From NCBI GenBank assembly GCA_013695975.1, contig JACCZL010000473.1, forward strand, positions 1 to 6,411: a stretch of DNA of 6,411 bases. Reading direction: 5' to 3'. The first letter of the stretch is position 1; each line of letters begins with the position of its first letter. The position numbers were made by a program, and so were the translations under genes. Source of the stretch: Chloroflexota bacterium (GTDB lineage: Bacteria; Chloroflexota; UBA6077; JACCZL01). Of the stretch, positions 1-6,400 are shown one piece after another. Under the pieces are notes generated by a model. It saw only the letters and a list, made by a program, of their open reading frames with translations. It was not told the DNA's origin and did not search any database.

Positions 1-696
1 CTGGCCCAGGATGAGATCTTCTGGAAGTCCGCGGTCAACTCAGTCGTCTTCGTCGTCGCGCGGACGCCGTTCGAGGTCGGCATCGGCTTTGCCCTGGCGC
101 TCCTCCTCAACCGCGAGCTGCGCGGGCGCTCGCTCCTGCGAACGCTCTTCTTTGTCCCGGTCGTCCTCTCGCTGATCGTCGTGACGATCCTCTTCCAGCG
201 GATCTTCGAGGCCAACGCCGGCCTGCTCAACACCTCCCTGCGCGAGGTCGGGCTCGGCGTCCTCACCCGCCCCTGGCTCGGCGATACCTCCACCGCGCTC
301 CCCGTCGTGATCGCCATCTCGATCTGGAAGAACGTCGGCTTCAGCCTGGTCATCCTGCTGGCCGGGCTCCAGGGGCTCCCGCACGAGGTGCTCGAGGCGG
401 CGCGGGTCGATGGAGCGGATCGCTGGCAGCTTGTCCTCAAGGTGATCACGCCGCTGATGCGCCCGATCCTGGCGATCACGGCGATGCTATCGATCATCTC
501 TGGGCTCAAGGTCTTTGACCTGATCTTTATTCTGACCCGCGGCGGGCCGACCTACTCGACGGAGGTCTTCGCGACGCTCCTGTACCGCCAGGCCTTCGAG
601 CTCAACGACATGGGCACGGCCTCGGCGATCGCCGTCATCATGGTGGTCGTCATCATGGGCACCGCCCGCCTTCAGACCCTGCTGCTCAGGGAGTGA
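1..696 (+). CDS. Carbohydrate ABC transporter permease, MalF/UgpA type (5' end missing)
   Basis: Inner-membrane permease subunit of a binding-protein-dependent sugar importer. The reading frame is open from base 1, so the N-terminus lies outside; 231 residues are visible, against roughly 290-310 for the family, so about one or two N-terminal membrane helices are missing. Visible hydrophobic segments lie near residues 11-36, 50-68, 101-122, 156-178 and 207-228. The cytoplasmic EAA loop that docks on the ATPase is clear at about 128-157 (EVLEAARVDGAD, then ITPLMRP). It is followed by the family-typical run KVFDLIFILTRGGP at 170-183. The MalG-type partner gene starts 4 bases after the stop, which indicates one operon. 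The substrate cannot be deduced; the binding protein and ATPase are not in the window. Family assignment is secure; substrate specificity is unknown. Confidence 0.95.
   Translation: MAQDEIFWKSAVNSVVFVVARTPFEVGIGFALALLLNRELRGRSLLRTLFFVPVVLSLIVVTILFQRIFEANAGLLNTSLREVGLGVLTRPWLGDTSTALPVVIAISIWKNVGFSLVILLAGLQGLPHEVLEAARVDGADRWQLVLKVITPLMRPILAITAMLSIISGLKVFDLIFILTRGGPTYSTEVFATLLYRQAFELNDMGTASAIAVIMVVVIMGTARLQTLLLRE
688..693 (+). promoter_or_regulatory. Ribosome binding site of the second permease
   Basis: AGGGAG lies inside the last codons of the upstream permease gene, 7 bases before the GTG at 701. It supports the GTG as start and tight translational linkage of the two permeases. Confidence 0.65.
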
Positions 697-700
697 TCCG

Positions 701-1582
701 GTGACTGCGCTCGACGCGGCCGCCCGTCCCGCCCAGGCCACGGCCCAGACCCGCCGGCCGACCCGCTGGCTGGAGTCCGGCGGGGTCTGGGCGGTGTTGC
801 TGATCGCCCTGATCCTCTCGATTGGCCCCGGCCTCTACCTGATCAGCCTGTCGCTGATGGACACGCCCCAGATCTTTGGCGGCCGGGTTCTGGCCTGGCC
901 GATCCATCCTGAGAATTATCCCCAGGCATGGATCGTCACCCGGATCGGTCAGCTCTACTGGAACAGCATCTACATCTCGGGCATCTCGACCGCCATCACC
1001 GTCGCGATCTCGGCGCTCGCCGGCTACGGGCTCGGCCGCATTGAGTTCTTCGGCAAACGGATCGTCTACGCCCTGATCCTGGTCGGGCTGACGATCCCCC
1101 TCCAGATCGCGCTGATTCCGCTCTTCGCCAACCTGAAGACGCTCGGGCTCCTGAACACTCCGTTGGCCCTGATCGGGCCATACACCGGCTTCGGCCTGGC
1201 CTTCGGTACCTACATCATGAAGGGCTTCTTCGAGGAGCTGCCCCGCGAGCTCGAAGAGGCAGCCCGGATCGACGGCGCCGGCGACCTGCGGATCTTTGCG
1301 ACCATCATGCTCCCGCTGACCCGCCCGGCCCTGGCGACGATCTCGATCTTCCTGTTTCTCCAGAACTGGAACGAGTTCCTCTTCGCCCTGACCTTCATCA
1401 CCGAAGAGTCCCGTCGCACCCTGCCGACGGGCATCTACTCGCTCATCTCGACCGAGTTCTACGGCAACTACCCCCTCCTCGCGGCTGGTCTGGTCCTCTT
1501 CTCGCTGCCGGTCCTGGTGCTGTACTTCATCTTCCAGCAACAGTTCATCGAGGGCCTGACGGCGGGGGCGCTCAAGCAGTAG
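701..1582 (+). CDS. Carbohydrate ABC transporter permease, MalG/UgpE type
   Basis: Second membrane subunit of the same sugar importer, forming the translocation pore as a heterodimer with the preceding MalF-type protein. It is complete at 293 residues, about the usual length. A polar N-terminal tail (1-25) is followed by membrane segments near 28-50, 85-108, 120-142, 155-173, 208-230 and 259-278. The EAA loop lies at about 182-211 (ELEEAARIDGAGDL, then IMLPLTRPAL), with the conserved glycine at 192 and the LP pair at 204-205. QNWNEFLFAL (221-230) and the C-terminal FIEGLTAGALK are hallmarks of this subfamily. Start chosen: GTG at 701, 4 bases after the upstream stop and with AGGGAG at proper spacing. 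No ATPase or sugar-metabolism gene follows in the same direction; the next gene is convergent, so the operon seems to end here. Confidence 0.96.
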   Translation: MTALDAAARPAQATAQTRRPTRWLESGGVWAVLLIALILSIGPGLYLISLSLMDTPQIFGGRVLAWPIHPENYPQAWIVTRIGQLYWNSIYISGISTAITVAISALAGYGLGRIEFFGKRIVYALILVGLTIPLQIALIPLFANLKTLGLLNTPLALIGPYTGFGLAFGTYIMKGFFEELPRELEEAARIDGAGDLRIFATIMLPLTRPALATISIFLFLQNWNEFLFALTFITEESRRTLPTGIYSLISTEFYGNYPLLAAGLVLFSLPVLVLYFIFQQQFIEGLTAGALKQ

Positions 1583-1586
1583 GGAC

Positions 1587-1596
1587 GCCGGCCGGC
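1587..1596. repeat. 10-bp perfect palindrome between convergent stops
   Basis: GCCGGCCGGC occupies most of the 13-base gap between the permease stop and the cupin stop. It has no loop and no T-run, so it is not a classical terminator. It may merely reflect the G/C-rich composition, or could act as a weak bidirectional stop signal. Confidence 0.25.
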
Positions 1597-1943
1597 TAAT
1601 CGGTGAAGACCTCGACCTCGACGGCCGGAAACGCGACCGCGACGATCAGCGGTCCAGCGCCGGTGTTGATCAAGCCGTGCTTGATGCCGGCCGGACCGAG
1701 CAGCGTCTCGCCGGCTTTGATGTCGTGGACCTCGTCGCCGAGGATCGCCTTGCCCTCGCCCTCGAGCACCATCATCGCTTCTTCGACCTTGTGCCAGTGC
1801 GGCACCATCTCGACGCCCGGGTCGAGCGTGACGATCCGCGTCGTCAGCGCCCCGGCCCCGGTTTTCCGCTCGACGATCGTGACTCGCTGCATGCCCGGCA
1901 TCGGCCAGTCTACCGTCCCGTCGCTGTGGCGAATGATCCCCAT
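1596..1943 (-). CDS. Small single-domain cupin protein
   Basis: A 115-residue, one-domain beta-barrel protein of the cupin_2 type, probably cytoplasmic and metal-binding. Both consensus cupin motifs are perfect. Motif 1 is G43, H49, H51, E55 and G62 with the exact canonical spacing. Motif 2 is G78, P84, G86, H89 and N93. The four metal ligands H49, H51, E55 and H89 are therefore all present, so an active metal site is likely. Such proteins include dioxygenases, isomerases and sugar-binding regulators; which applies here cannot be told. The open frame extends upstream to 2228, but the ATG at 1943 is chosen because a near-ideal AGGAGG sits 6 bases before it and the upstream extension is a translation of the palindromic repeat. 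The gene converges on the sugar permeases and diverges from the unknown-protein/amidohydrolase pair. Confidence 0.9.
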   Translation of the reverse strand: MGIIRHSDGTVDWPMPGMQRVTIVERKTGAGALTTRIVTLDPGVEMVPHWHKVEEAMMVLEGEGKAILGDEVHDIKAGETLLGPAGIKHGLINTGAGPLIVAVAFPAVEVEVFTD

Positions 1944-1949
1944 GTCAGT

Positions 1950-1955
1950 CCTCCT
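1950..1955 (-). promoter_or_regulatory. Ribosome binding site deciding the cupin start
   Basis: On the minus strand AGGAGG precedes the ATG at 1943-1941 with a 6-base spacer. It decides in favour of a 115-residue protein over the longer open frame that runs back to 2228. Confidence 0.85.
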
Positions 1956-1978
1956 CGATGTGGTCAGGCGTACGCTAC

Positions 1979-1992
1979 CATGATCAGTCATG
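1979..1992. promoter_or_regulatory. Short dyad upstream of the cupin gene, possible operator
   Basis: CATGA and TCATG form perfect 5-base arms around a 4-base centre (TCAG), 36-49 bases upstream of the cupin start codon. The overlapping TAGCGT on the minus strand (1973-1978) could be a -10 element, but I see no convincing -35. This is a possible regulator site in the divergent spacer; the short arms make chance occurrence quite possible. Confidence 0.2.
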
Positions 1993-2010
1993 TTCGGCGA
2001 GCTTCCGGCT

Positions 2011-2078
2011 GTCATGCTGAGCGCGGCGAAGGATCTCGTGCGCCGCACCACGAGATTGTTCGCTGCGCTCAGCATGAC
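2011..2078. repeat. Imperfect palindromic intergenic repeat, 30-bp arms
   Basis: Two 30-base arms, 2011-2040 (beginning GTCATGCTGAGCGC) and 2049-2078 (ending GCGCTCAGCATGAC), are inverted copies agreeing at 27 of 30 positions. They are separated by an 8-base loop (2041-2048). Transcribed, the element would fold into a long hairpin. All or most frames across it are open, which yields phantom peptides such as MLSAAKDL and FAALSMT that are familiar from mis-annotated small proteins in many bacterial genomes. The element belongs to that recurrent palindromic class, a REP- or MITE-like family as I recognise it. It sits between the divergent cupin and unknown-protein genes. It has no poly-T tail, so it is not an obvious intrinsic terminator. 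Mobility and function are unknown. Confidence 0.85.
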
Positions 2079-2181
2079 CGGTCGCGGCGCCCTCCCCGAG
2101 CGATCGGTATCCCGTGGCCACGCCACCGCCGTCGCATCAGCCGATGACGAGGCCGGCCATCCGCGGACCGTCCGACCTCGC

Positions 2182-3087
2182 GTGCTGGTCCTGGTATACA
2201 ACCCGACGATGCACTCGTGCGGCGGCAAGAGCCTGATCGAGGTCTGCGGCTACAACGACCCCGAGCCGCTGACCCGGGCCTACGTCGAGGATCTGGCCAT
2301 GGTCAGCGGAAGTTATCTCCAGTACGAGATCGTCGAGACTCGGCGGGTCGACGGCTTCCCGCGCAAGGCCGACGGTTTTTGTTACGACGAAGAGTCGTAT
2401 CTGCGCTGCTGGCGCGCGAGCACGGGCTGGCACCAGCCAGACGCCGTCGACTACGAGGCGGTCCTGCGCGAGGCCGACATGGTGGGCCGGGTCGAGGCCG
2501 GCGAGTTGGACGAGCTCTGGGTCTGGGCCCCGCCTTACGGCGGGTTCTGGGAGTCGCACATGATCGGGCGCGGCGCCTTTTACTGCAACTCGGAGCCGCT
2601 CCAGTTGCCCTCGTGCGATCGCCGGTTCATCGCCATGGGCTTCAGCTATGAGCGCGGGGTCGGCGAGATGCTCGAGAACTTCGGCCATCGAGCCGAGTCG
2701 ATGCTGACCCACGCCTTCGGGAGCTGGCGGGATTGGGGCGGGTCGGAGAACCACGCCTGGGACCACTTCACGGCCTACGACCTGGTGCGGCCCGGCCAAG
2801 CCGGCTGCGGCAACGTCCACTTCGCCCCAAATAGCGAGCGCGACTACGATTGGGGCAACCCGCGGTCGGTGCTGAGCGACTGCGACGCCTGGCCCGTCTA
2901 TCCCAACGGCGCCCGCGAGAAGCGCCCGGTTGATGGCCGGGAATGGGGCGGCGGCGACATCCGCGCCCATCACAAGTGGTGGCTGGCGCACTTGCCGAGG
3001 TCCGCCGGCCAGACCGACGGCGTCCACGACAACTGGTGGACCTATCTGGTTCTTCCCGACCGGCAGTCGGTCCGCGGACGCGGATGA
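2182..3087 (+). CDS. Conserved protein of unknown function, Trp/His-rich
   Basis: About 301 residues if it starts at GTG 2182. I recognise the pattern from uncharacterised conserved bacterial proteins but know no function. There is no membrane segment; a signal peptide is not evident with this start. Dense invariant-looking motifs suggest an enzyme or a metal/ligand-binding protein: LVLVYNP (2-8), WVWAPPYGGFWES (113-125), FSYERGVGEMLENFGHR (154-170), WDHFTAYD (193-200), GCGNVHFAPNSERDYDWGN (208-226), HHKWWLAHLPR (263-273) and HDNWWTYLVLP (282-292). Several His, Asp, Glu and Cys residues in these motifs could be ligands. The start is uncertain: no ATG, GTG or TTG lies in frame between 2182 and an ATG at 2074 inside the palindromic repeat, and no good ribosome binding site precedes 2182. 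Its last codon and stop overlap the amidohydrolase start (ATGA), so the two are co-translated. Confidence 0.8.
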   Translation: MLVLVYNPTMHSCGGKSLIEVCGYNDPEPLTRAYVEDLAMVSGSYLQYEIVETRRVDGFPRKADGFCYDEESYLRCWRASTGWHQPDAVDYEAVLREADMVGRVEAGELDELWVWAPPYGGFWESHMIGRGAFYCNSEPLQLPSCDRRFIAMGFSYERGVGEMLENFGHRAESMLTHAFGSWRDWGGSENHAWDHFTAYDLVRPGQAGCGNVHFAPNSERDYDWGNPRSVLSDCDAWPVYPNGAREKRPVDGREWGGGDIRAHHKWWLAHLPRSAGQTDGVHDNWWTYLVLPDRQSVRGRG

Positions 3088-3881
3088 TCGTCGACGCCCA
3101 CACCCACCTCCTGCCGGAGCGGCTCAACGCGGCGATCCGTCGGTTCTTCGCCGAACGCATCACCGGGGCCGACGTCATGCTCTACCCGTGGGAGCCTATC
3201 GCGGCGCGCGAGCGCGTCCTCGCCGCCGGCATCGAGCGCTGCTGGAACCTTCCCTACGTCCGCCAGGCCGGCGCCGCGAGCAAACTCAACCGCTGGATGG
3301 CCGAGACCTACGCGGCCGATCCGGTCGTCGTCCCCGGCGCCACCGTCCATCCAGACGACGATGTCCAGGCGGTCCTGGACGAGGCCCTTGACGAGCTCGG
3401 GCTCCGACTGCTCAAGCTCCACTGCTCGGTCGGGGGCCACCAGCCCGATGATCCCCGTCTGGACCCGCTCTGGGCACGCGTGTCCAGAGGCGGTCAGCCG
3501 GTCGTCCTCCACGCCGGCAGCGCCATGCACGGTGTGACCACGCCGACCGAGATCGAGGCGGTCGGACGGGTCGCGCGCCGCTGGCCGGATGCTCGGATCG
3601 TGGTTGCCCACTGTGGAGCGCCCTCGATCGAGGCGACCCTTGCCCTCCTACGCCAGACCAGATCGGTTTACGCCGACCTCACGCCCCGCATCCAGGACCC
3701 GGCCCCGCTCGACCGCGCCCAGATCGCTGGCCTCGAGCATCGGCTCCTGTTTGGCACCGACGCTCCCAACGCCGGCGTGGCGATCGAAGACTCCCTCGCC
3801 CAAATCCGTGCCTGGCGCCTCGATCCGTCTGAGGAAGCGGCCATTCTCGGCGGCAACGCCGAGCGCCTGGTCCCTTCCTAA
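3084..3881 (+). CDS. Amidohydrolase_2 (ACMSD-like) family metal-dependent hydrolase
   Basis: A 265-residue predicted cytoplasmic TIM-barrel enzyme of the amidohydrolase superfamily. The family catalyses metal-assisted hydrolysis or non-oxidative decarboxylation of cyclic or aromatic substrates. The N-terminal strand carries the signature HxH (MIVDAHTH, H6 and H8). Further expected ligands appear in order: H143 in VLHAG, H176 in VAHCG and the catalytic D226 in LFGTDAP. The C-terminal ILGGNAERL (255-262) is the family's typical ending. LLKLH (109-113) marks the middle barrel strand. It is somewhat short for the family, yet all key residues are present. The frame is open further upstream to 2943, but ATG 3084 is chosen because the HxH strand should be at the very N-terminus and the ATGA overlap couples it to the preceding gene. 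Its stop overlaps the convergent small gene. The substrate is unknown; a role with the preceding unknown protein is inferred. Confidence 0.92.
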   Translation: MIVDAHTHLLPERLNAAIRRFFAERITGADVMLYPWEPIAARERVLAAGIERCWNLPYVRQAGAASKLNRWMAETYAADPVVVPGATVHPDDDVQAVLDEALDELGLRLLKLHCSVGGHQPDDPRLDPLWARVSRGGQPVVLHAGSAMHGVTTPTEIEAVGRVARRWPDARIVVAHCGAPSIEATLALLRQTRSVYADLTPRIQDPAPLDRAQIAGLEHRLLFGTDAPNAGVAIEDSLAQIRAWRLDPSEEAAILGGNAERLVPS

Positions 3882-4141
3882 ATCTCCCCGCGGCTCAGGC
3901 GCAGGCGCCGCTCGTGGGCCCGCCGTGCGCGTTCGCGGCGCCACTCCGGGCTATCGCGCTCGGGCTCGGACCTTCGGTCAGCATCGCGACGGGCCGCGAG
4001 GCCGCTCAGGATGGTCGTCAGGCGCTGCACCCACGGACGGTGGTCCGATGCCTGCTGCGCCAGGCGAGCGGCCTGCGCCTCCCGCAGGCGATCCTGCCGG
4101 TAGCACGCGGCGAGCTCATGGTGGTGCGAGTACGGCAACAT
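3878..4141 (-). CDS. Small charged hypothetical protein (87 aa)
   Basis: Accepted as a real gene mainly because AAAGGAGG precedes its ATG by 6 bases and the N-terminus MLPYSHHHEL looks like short proteins I associate with Chloroflexota; the latter is recollection. The product is 87 residues, rich in Arg, Ala and Glu. Residues 8-32 (running from HEL through LREAQAARLAQQ) should form a charged helix. Residues 36-50 (PWVQRLTTILSGLAA) form an amphipathic or weakly hydrophobic patch, too short and polar for a sure membrane helix. The tail 51-83 is strongly charged (EWRRERARRAHERRLR). There is no known domain. It lies 159 bases downstream of the histidine kinase on the same strand, and its stop overlaps the convergent amidohydrolase stop by 4 bases (3878-3881). 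It could be a co-transcribed accessory or a regulated target of the kinase pathway; neither is shown. Confidence 0.7.
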   Translation of the reverse strand: MLPYSHHHELAACYRQDRLREAQAARLAQQASDHRPWVQRLTTILSGLAARRDADRRSEPERDSPEWRRERARRAHERRLRLSRGEI

Positions 4142-4147
4142 CGGCGG

Positions 4148-4155
4148 CCTCCTTT
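4148..4155 (-). promoter_or_regulatory. Strong ribosome binding site of the small protein
   Basis: The minus strand reads AAAGGAGG, then a 6-base spacer, then ATG at 4141. This near-perfect match to the anti-Shine-Dalgarno sequence is the best evidence that the 87-residue frame is translated. Confidence 0.85.
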
Positions 4156-4271
4156 CGACTGCCCCGCCGAACCTCGTGGCGGGGATTGCGCGCCGTCGGC
4201 GATGCGTCGGCTACAGGCCTATCATCGCGCGAGCCGCCAGCCCTCCACATCGCGCGTCGGGTGGAGCGGGA

Positions 4272-4299
4272 TCCCCTACTTTCGGGGGAGCGCTAGCGC
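4272..4299. promoter_or_regulatory. Dyad cluster between kinase and small gene
   Basis: Read on the plus strand, TCCCC (4272-4276) and GGGGA (4285-4289) flank an 8-base centre (TACTTTCG). Next to it, GCGCTAGCGC (4290-4299) is a perfect 10-base palindrome that ends just before the kinase stop codon (4301-4303). In minus-strand mRNA this is directly after the kinase and about 130 bases before the small gene. There is no T-run, so a classical terminator is not supported. A binding site for a two-component regulator, or a processing hairpin, is possible. The rest of the 4142-4300 spacer shows no convincing sigma-70 promoter. Confidence 0.3.
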
Positions 4300-4300
4300 G

Positions 4301-6400
4301 TTAGGCTCGCTGGCGCGGTACTTCGGCGCGCACCCGGACACCATCGCCGGGCGCGCTCTGGACGTCGATGGCGCCCCCGAAGGCTGCCACCCGTTCGCGC
4401 ATCGACTTGAGCCCGAGGTGACCGGGGAACTGGCCGGTCGAGTCGAAGCCGATCCCGTCATCGCTGATCTCGATGACGATCCGCTCCGAGCCGCACTCCA
4501 GCCGGATGCCCGCGCGGCTCGCGCGGGCGTGCTTGACGGTATTGTGGAGTGCCTCCTGGGCGATCCGGTAGAGCGGCTCCTTCAACTCGAGCGGTACGTC
4601 CGGCTCCTCGCACAGCATTGTCTCGACCTCGATCCCGTGGCGCGACCTGATCGCCGCTGCTTGCTTGTCCAGCGCGGCGACCAGCCCCTCGGCTTCGAGC
4701 GATTCCGGGCGCAGCTCGAAGATCAGCGCCCGCATTTCGGCCAGCCCGGCCTCGGCCAGCGAGAGGACGTAGTCGAGCGGCTCGGCAACGCGGCCCGGGT
4801 CGCGGTCGAGGAGAGTGCGGGCGGTGCGGGCGCCGAGGGCGATGCCGTAGAGGGCCTGGGAGACCGAGTCGTGCAGCTCACGGGCCAGCCGCTGGCGCTC
4901 CCCGAGCGCCGCCGCCTGCTGCGCCTGCTCGAAGAGGCGGGCGTTCTCGATGGCCATGCCTGCCCGCTGGGCGAGGGCCACCAGTACCCGCTGCTCCTCG
5001 ACGCCGAACGAGCGCGGCTGACTGTAGTTCACGCTGAAGACGCCGAAAACCTGCCCGTCTACCGTGATCGGGGCCGAGATCAACGAGCGGATCTCCTCGG
5101 GATCGACGATCGCCCGAATGTTCGGCGGGATCCTCGGGTCACCCCTGGCATCCTCGGACGTGAGCGGCTCACCGCTCTCGGCCACCTTCCCAACCACCCC
5201 TTCACCCAGTCTGAAGGCCACTCGCTCGACAGTCTCGGGGAGGAAGCCCCGCGACGCTCCCATCACCAGGCGCTCGTGCCGCGCGTCCCAGACCAGCACC
5301 GCCGTCTTGTCGGCCTGGAGGATGTCCGTGGCGACGTCGACCAGGGCTCGCAGGACGTGGTCGAGGTGCAGCGAGCGGTAGAGCTCCTCGTCGGCGCGGT
5401 AGAGGGCCTCGAGCCCGCGCAGTCGCTGTTCGGCCTGAGCCCGCAGGCGGGCGTTTTCCACGGCCACCGCGGCCTGATCGGCGATCGCCGCCAGCAGGGC
5501 CACTTCGTCCTTGCCGGGCGGACGGTCCGGCAGGTAGTAGGCGTTGACAGCCCCGAGGCCGCGGCCGTGGTAGCGCAGCGGCGCCACGACCATCGCCTCC
5601 CAGGCGGCCTGGCGCAGGAACGGGTGAACGGGAGCGTGGCGCGGGCTCGCGAGGAGCTCCTGGCGAGCGTCGGGGACGACCAGCGGGCGCGGCGAGGGAA
5701 AGGCGCGGGTGGCGTACGATTGGGCACCGCCCCGACTCGCCGCCAGCATCGCGTCCGCATACCCGTCCGGCAAACCGTGCGACCCGACCACGCGGAACGT
5801 GTCGCTTTCGCCGTTGAGGAGGACGACCGAACAGGCGACGGCTCGGGTGGCCCCGACGACGCTGGCGGCGAGGGCAGCGAGGGTCGCCTCGAGCGAGCCG
5901 GCGCTGGCGACGCTCGCGGCGACCTGCCCGAGCGCAGCGGCCTGGCCCGCCAACCGGCGGGCGTCGGTCACGTCGCGAAAGATCGCCGCCACCAGCGGCT
6001 TCCCGTTTCCGCCGAGGTGCATCCGGGCCGTCTCGCACTCCCGCTCCTCGCCATCCGGCCGCAGGATGATCGACAGCTCGCGACGCGATTCGCCCGCCAT
6101 CAGCGAGGCGAAGCGCCGCAACACCGCCTGGTGCTGGCGGGGCGGGAAGTTGTCCAGGAAATCCCGGCCAAGCAGCTCCTCGCGCGAGTAGCCGAGGATC
6201 TCGCACGCGGCCGGGTTGGCGTATACGAAGCGCCGCTCGCTGTCGACGACGACGATGCCGTCGAGTGACGCCTCCAGCAGGTTGGCAAGCACGCCAACAC
6301 CCAGACGCTCGCAGGCGAGCGCTCCTCCGTCGTTGCCGTCCGGTCCCTCGGTGCGCGTCGAGCGGGCGCCTGGCGCGACGTGGACTGGATTGAGCGTCAC
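4301..6400 (-). CDS. Soluble PAS-GAF-GAF sensor histidine kinase, NarL/NreB-type (HisKA_3)
   Basis: A 699-residue kinase that would autophosphorylate on histidine and pass the phosphate to a LuxR/NarL-type response regulator. No membrane segment is seen, so it should sense a cytoplasmic or diffusible signal. Domain order: PAS at about 38-150 (LLEASLDGIVVVD, YANPAACEILGYSREEL, ending IFRDVTDARRL); GAF1 at about 165-315; a helical linker (316-345); GAF2 at about 346-490; HisKA_3 with ERQRLARELHDSVSQ (501-515), H510 being the phosphoacceptor; and HATPase with N box EALHNTVKHA (616-625), G1 box DDGIGFD (647-653) and G2 box GHLGLKSMRER (660-670). All catalytic motifs are intact. The signal or cofactor is unknown. 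Start: GTG 6400, preceded by a weak GAGGG at the window edge; the frame stays open to base 6411, so a start further upstream cannot be excluded. No response regulator gene is in the window. Confidence 0.93.
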   Translation of the reverse strand: MTLNPVHVAPGARSTRTEGPDGNDGGALACERLGVGVLANLLEASLDGIVVVDSERRFVYANPAACEILGYSREELLGRDFLDNFPPRQHQAVLRRFASLMAGESRRELSIILRPDGEERECETARMHLGGNGKPLVAAIFRDVTDARRLAGQAAALGQVAASVASAGSLEATLAALAASVVGATRAVACSVVLLNGESDTFRVVGSHGLPDGYADAMLAASRGGAQSYATRAFPSPRPLVVPDARQELLASPRHAPVHPFLRQAAWEAMVVAPLRYHGRGLGAVNAYYLPDRPPGKDEVALLAAIADQAAVAVENARLRAQAEQRLRGLEALYRADEELYRSLHLDHVLRALVDVATDILQADKTAVLVWDARHERLVMGASRGFLPETVERVAFRLGEGVVGKVAESGEPLTSEDARGDPRIPPNIRAIVDPEEIRSLISAPITVDGQVFGVFSVNYSQPRSFGVEEQRVLVALAQRAGMAIENARLFEQAQQAAALGERQRLARELHDSVSQALYGIALGARTARTLLDRDPGRVAEPLDYVLSLAEAGLAEMRALIFELRPESLEAEGLVAALDKQAAAIRSRHGIEVETMLCEEPDVPLELKEPLYRIAQEALHNTVKHARASRAGIRLECGSERIVIEISDDGIGFDSTGQFPGHLGLKSMRERVAAFGGAIDVQSAPGDGVRVRAEVPRQRA

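Noticed and set aside
686..1540. 284-codon open frame on the minus strand
   Set aside because: It is antisense to the MalG-type permease; its Asp/Gln/Arg-rich translation is the usual shadow of hydrophobic codons on the other strand.
1944..2228. N-terminal extension of the cupin frame to 210 residues
   Set aside because: The extension translates the palindromic repeat and spacer; the ideal AGGAGG just before ATG 1943 and the cupin fold length fix the shorter protein.
2137..3027. 296-codon open frame on the minus strand
   Set aside because: It lies opposite the unknown protein, whose plus-strand frame shows structured aromatic/His motifs and ATGA coupling; the minus frame shows no motif and no good ribosome binding site.
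4142..4300. Sigma-70 promoter for the small gene around a minus-strand TGGAGG-N17-TGATAG
   Set aside because: Spacing is right but both hexamers match the consensus poorly, so it is not distinguishable from chance.
3914..6268. 784-codon open frame on the plus strand
   Set aside because: It is antisense to the kinase, which has complete, recognisable domains. Long antisense frames are expected in high-GC coding DNA, and the translation is low-complexity Arg/Gly/Ala-rich with no domain.
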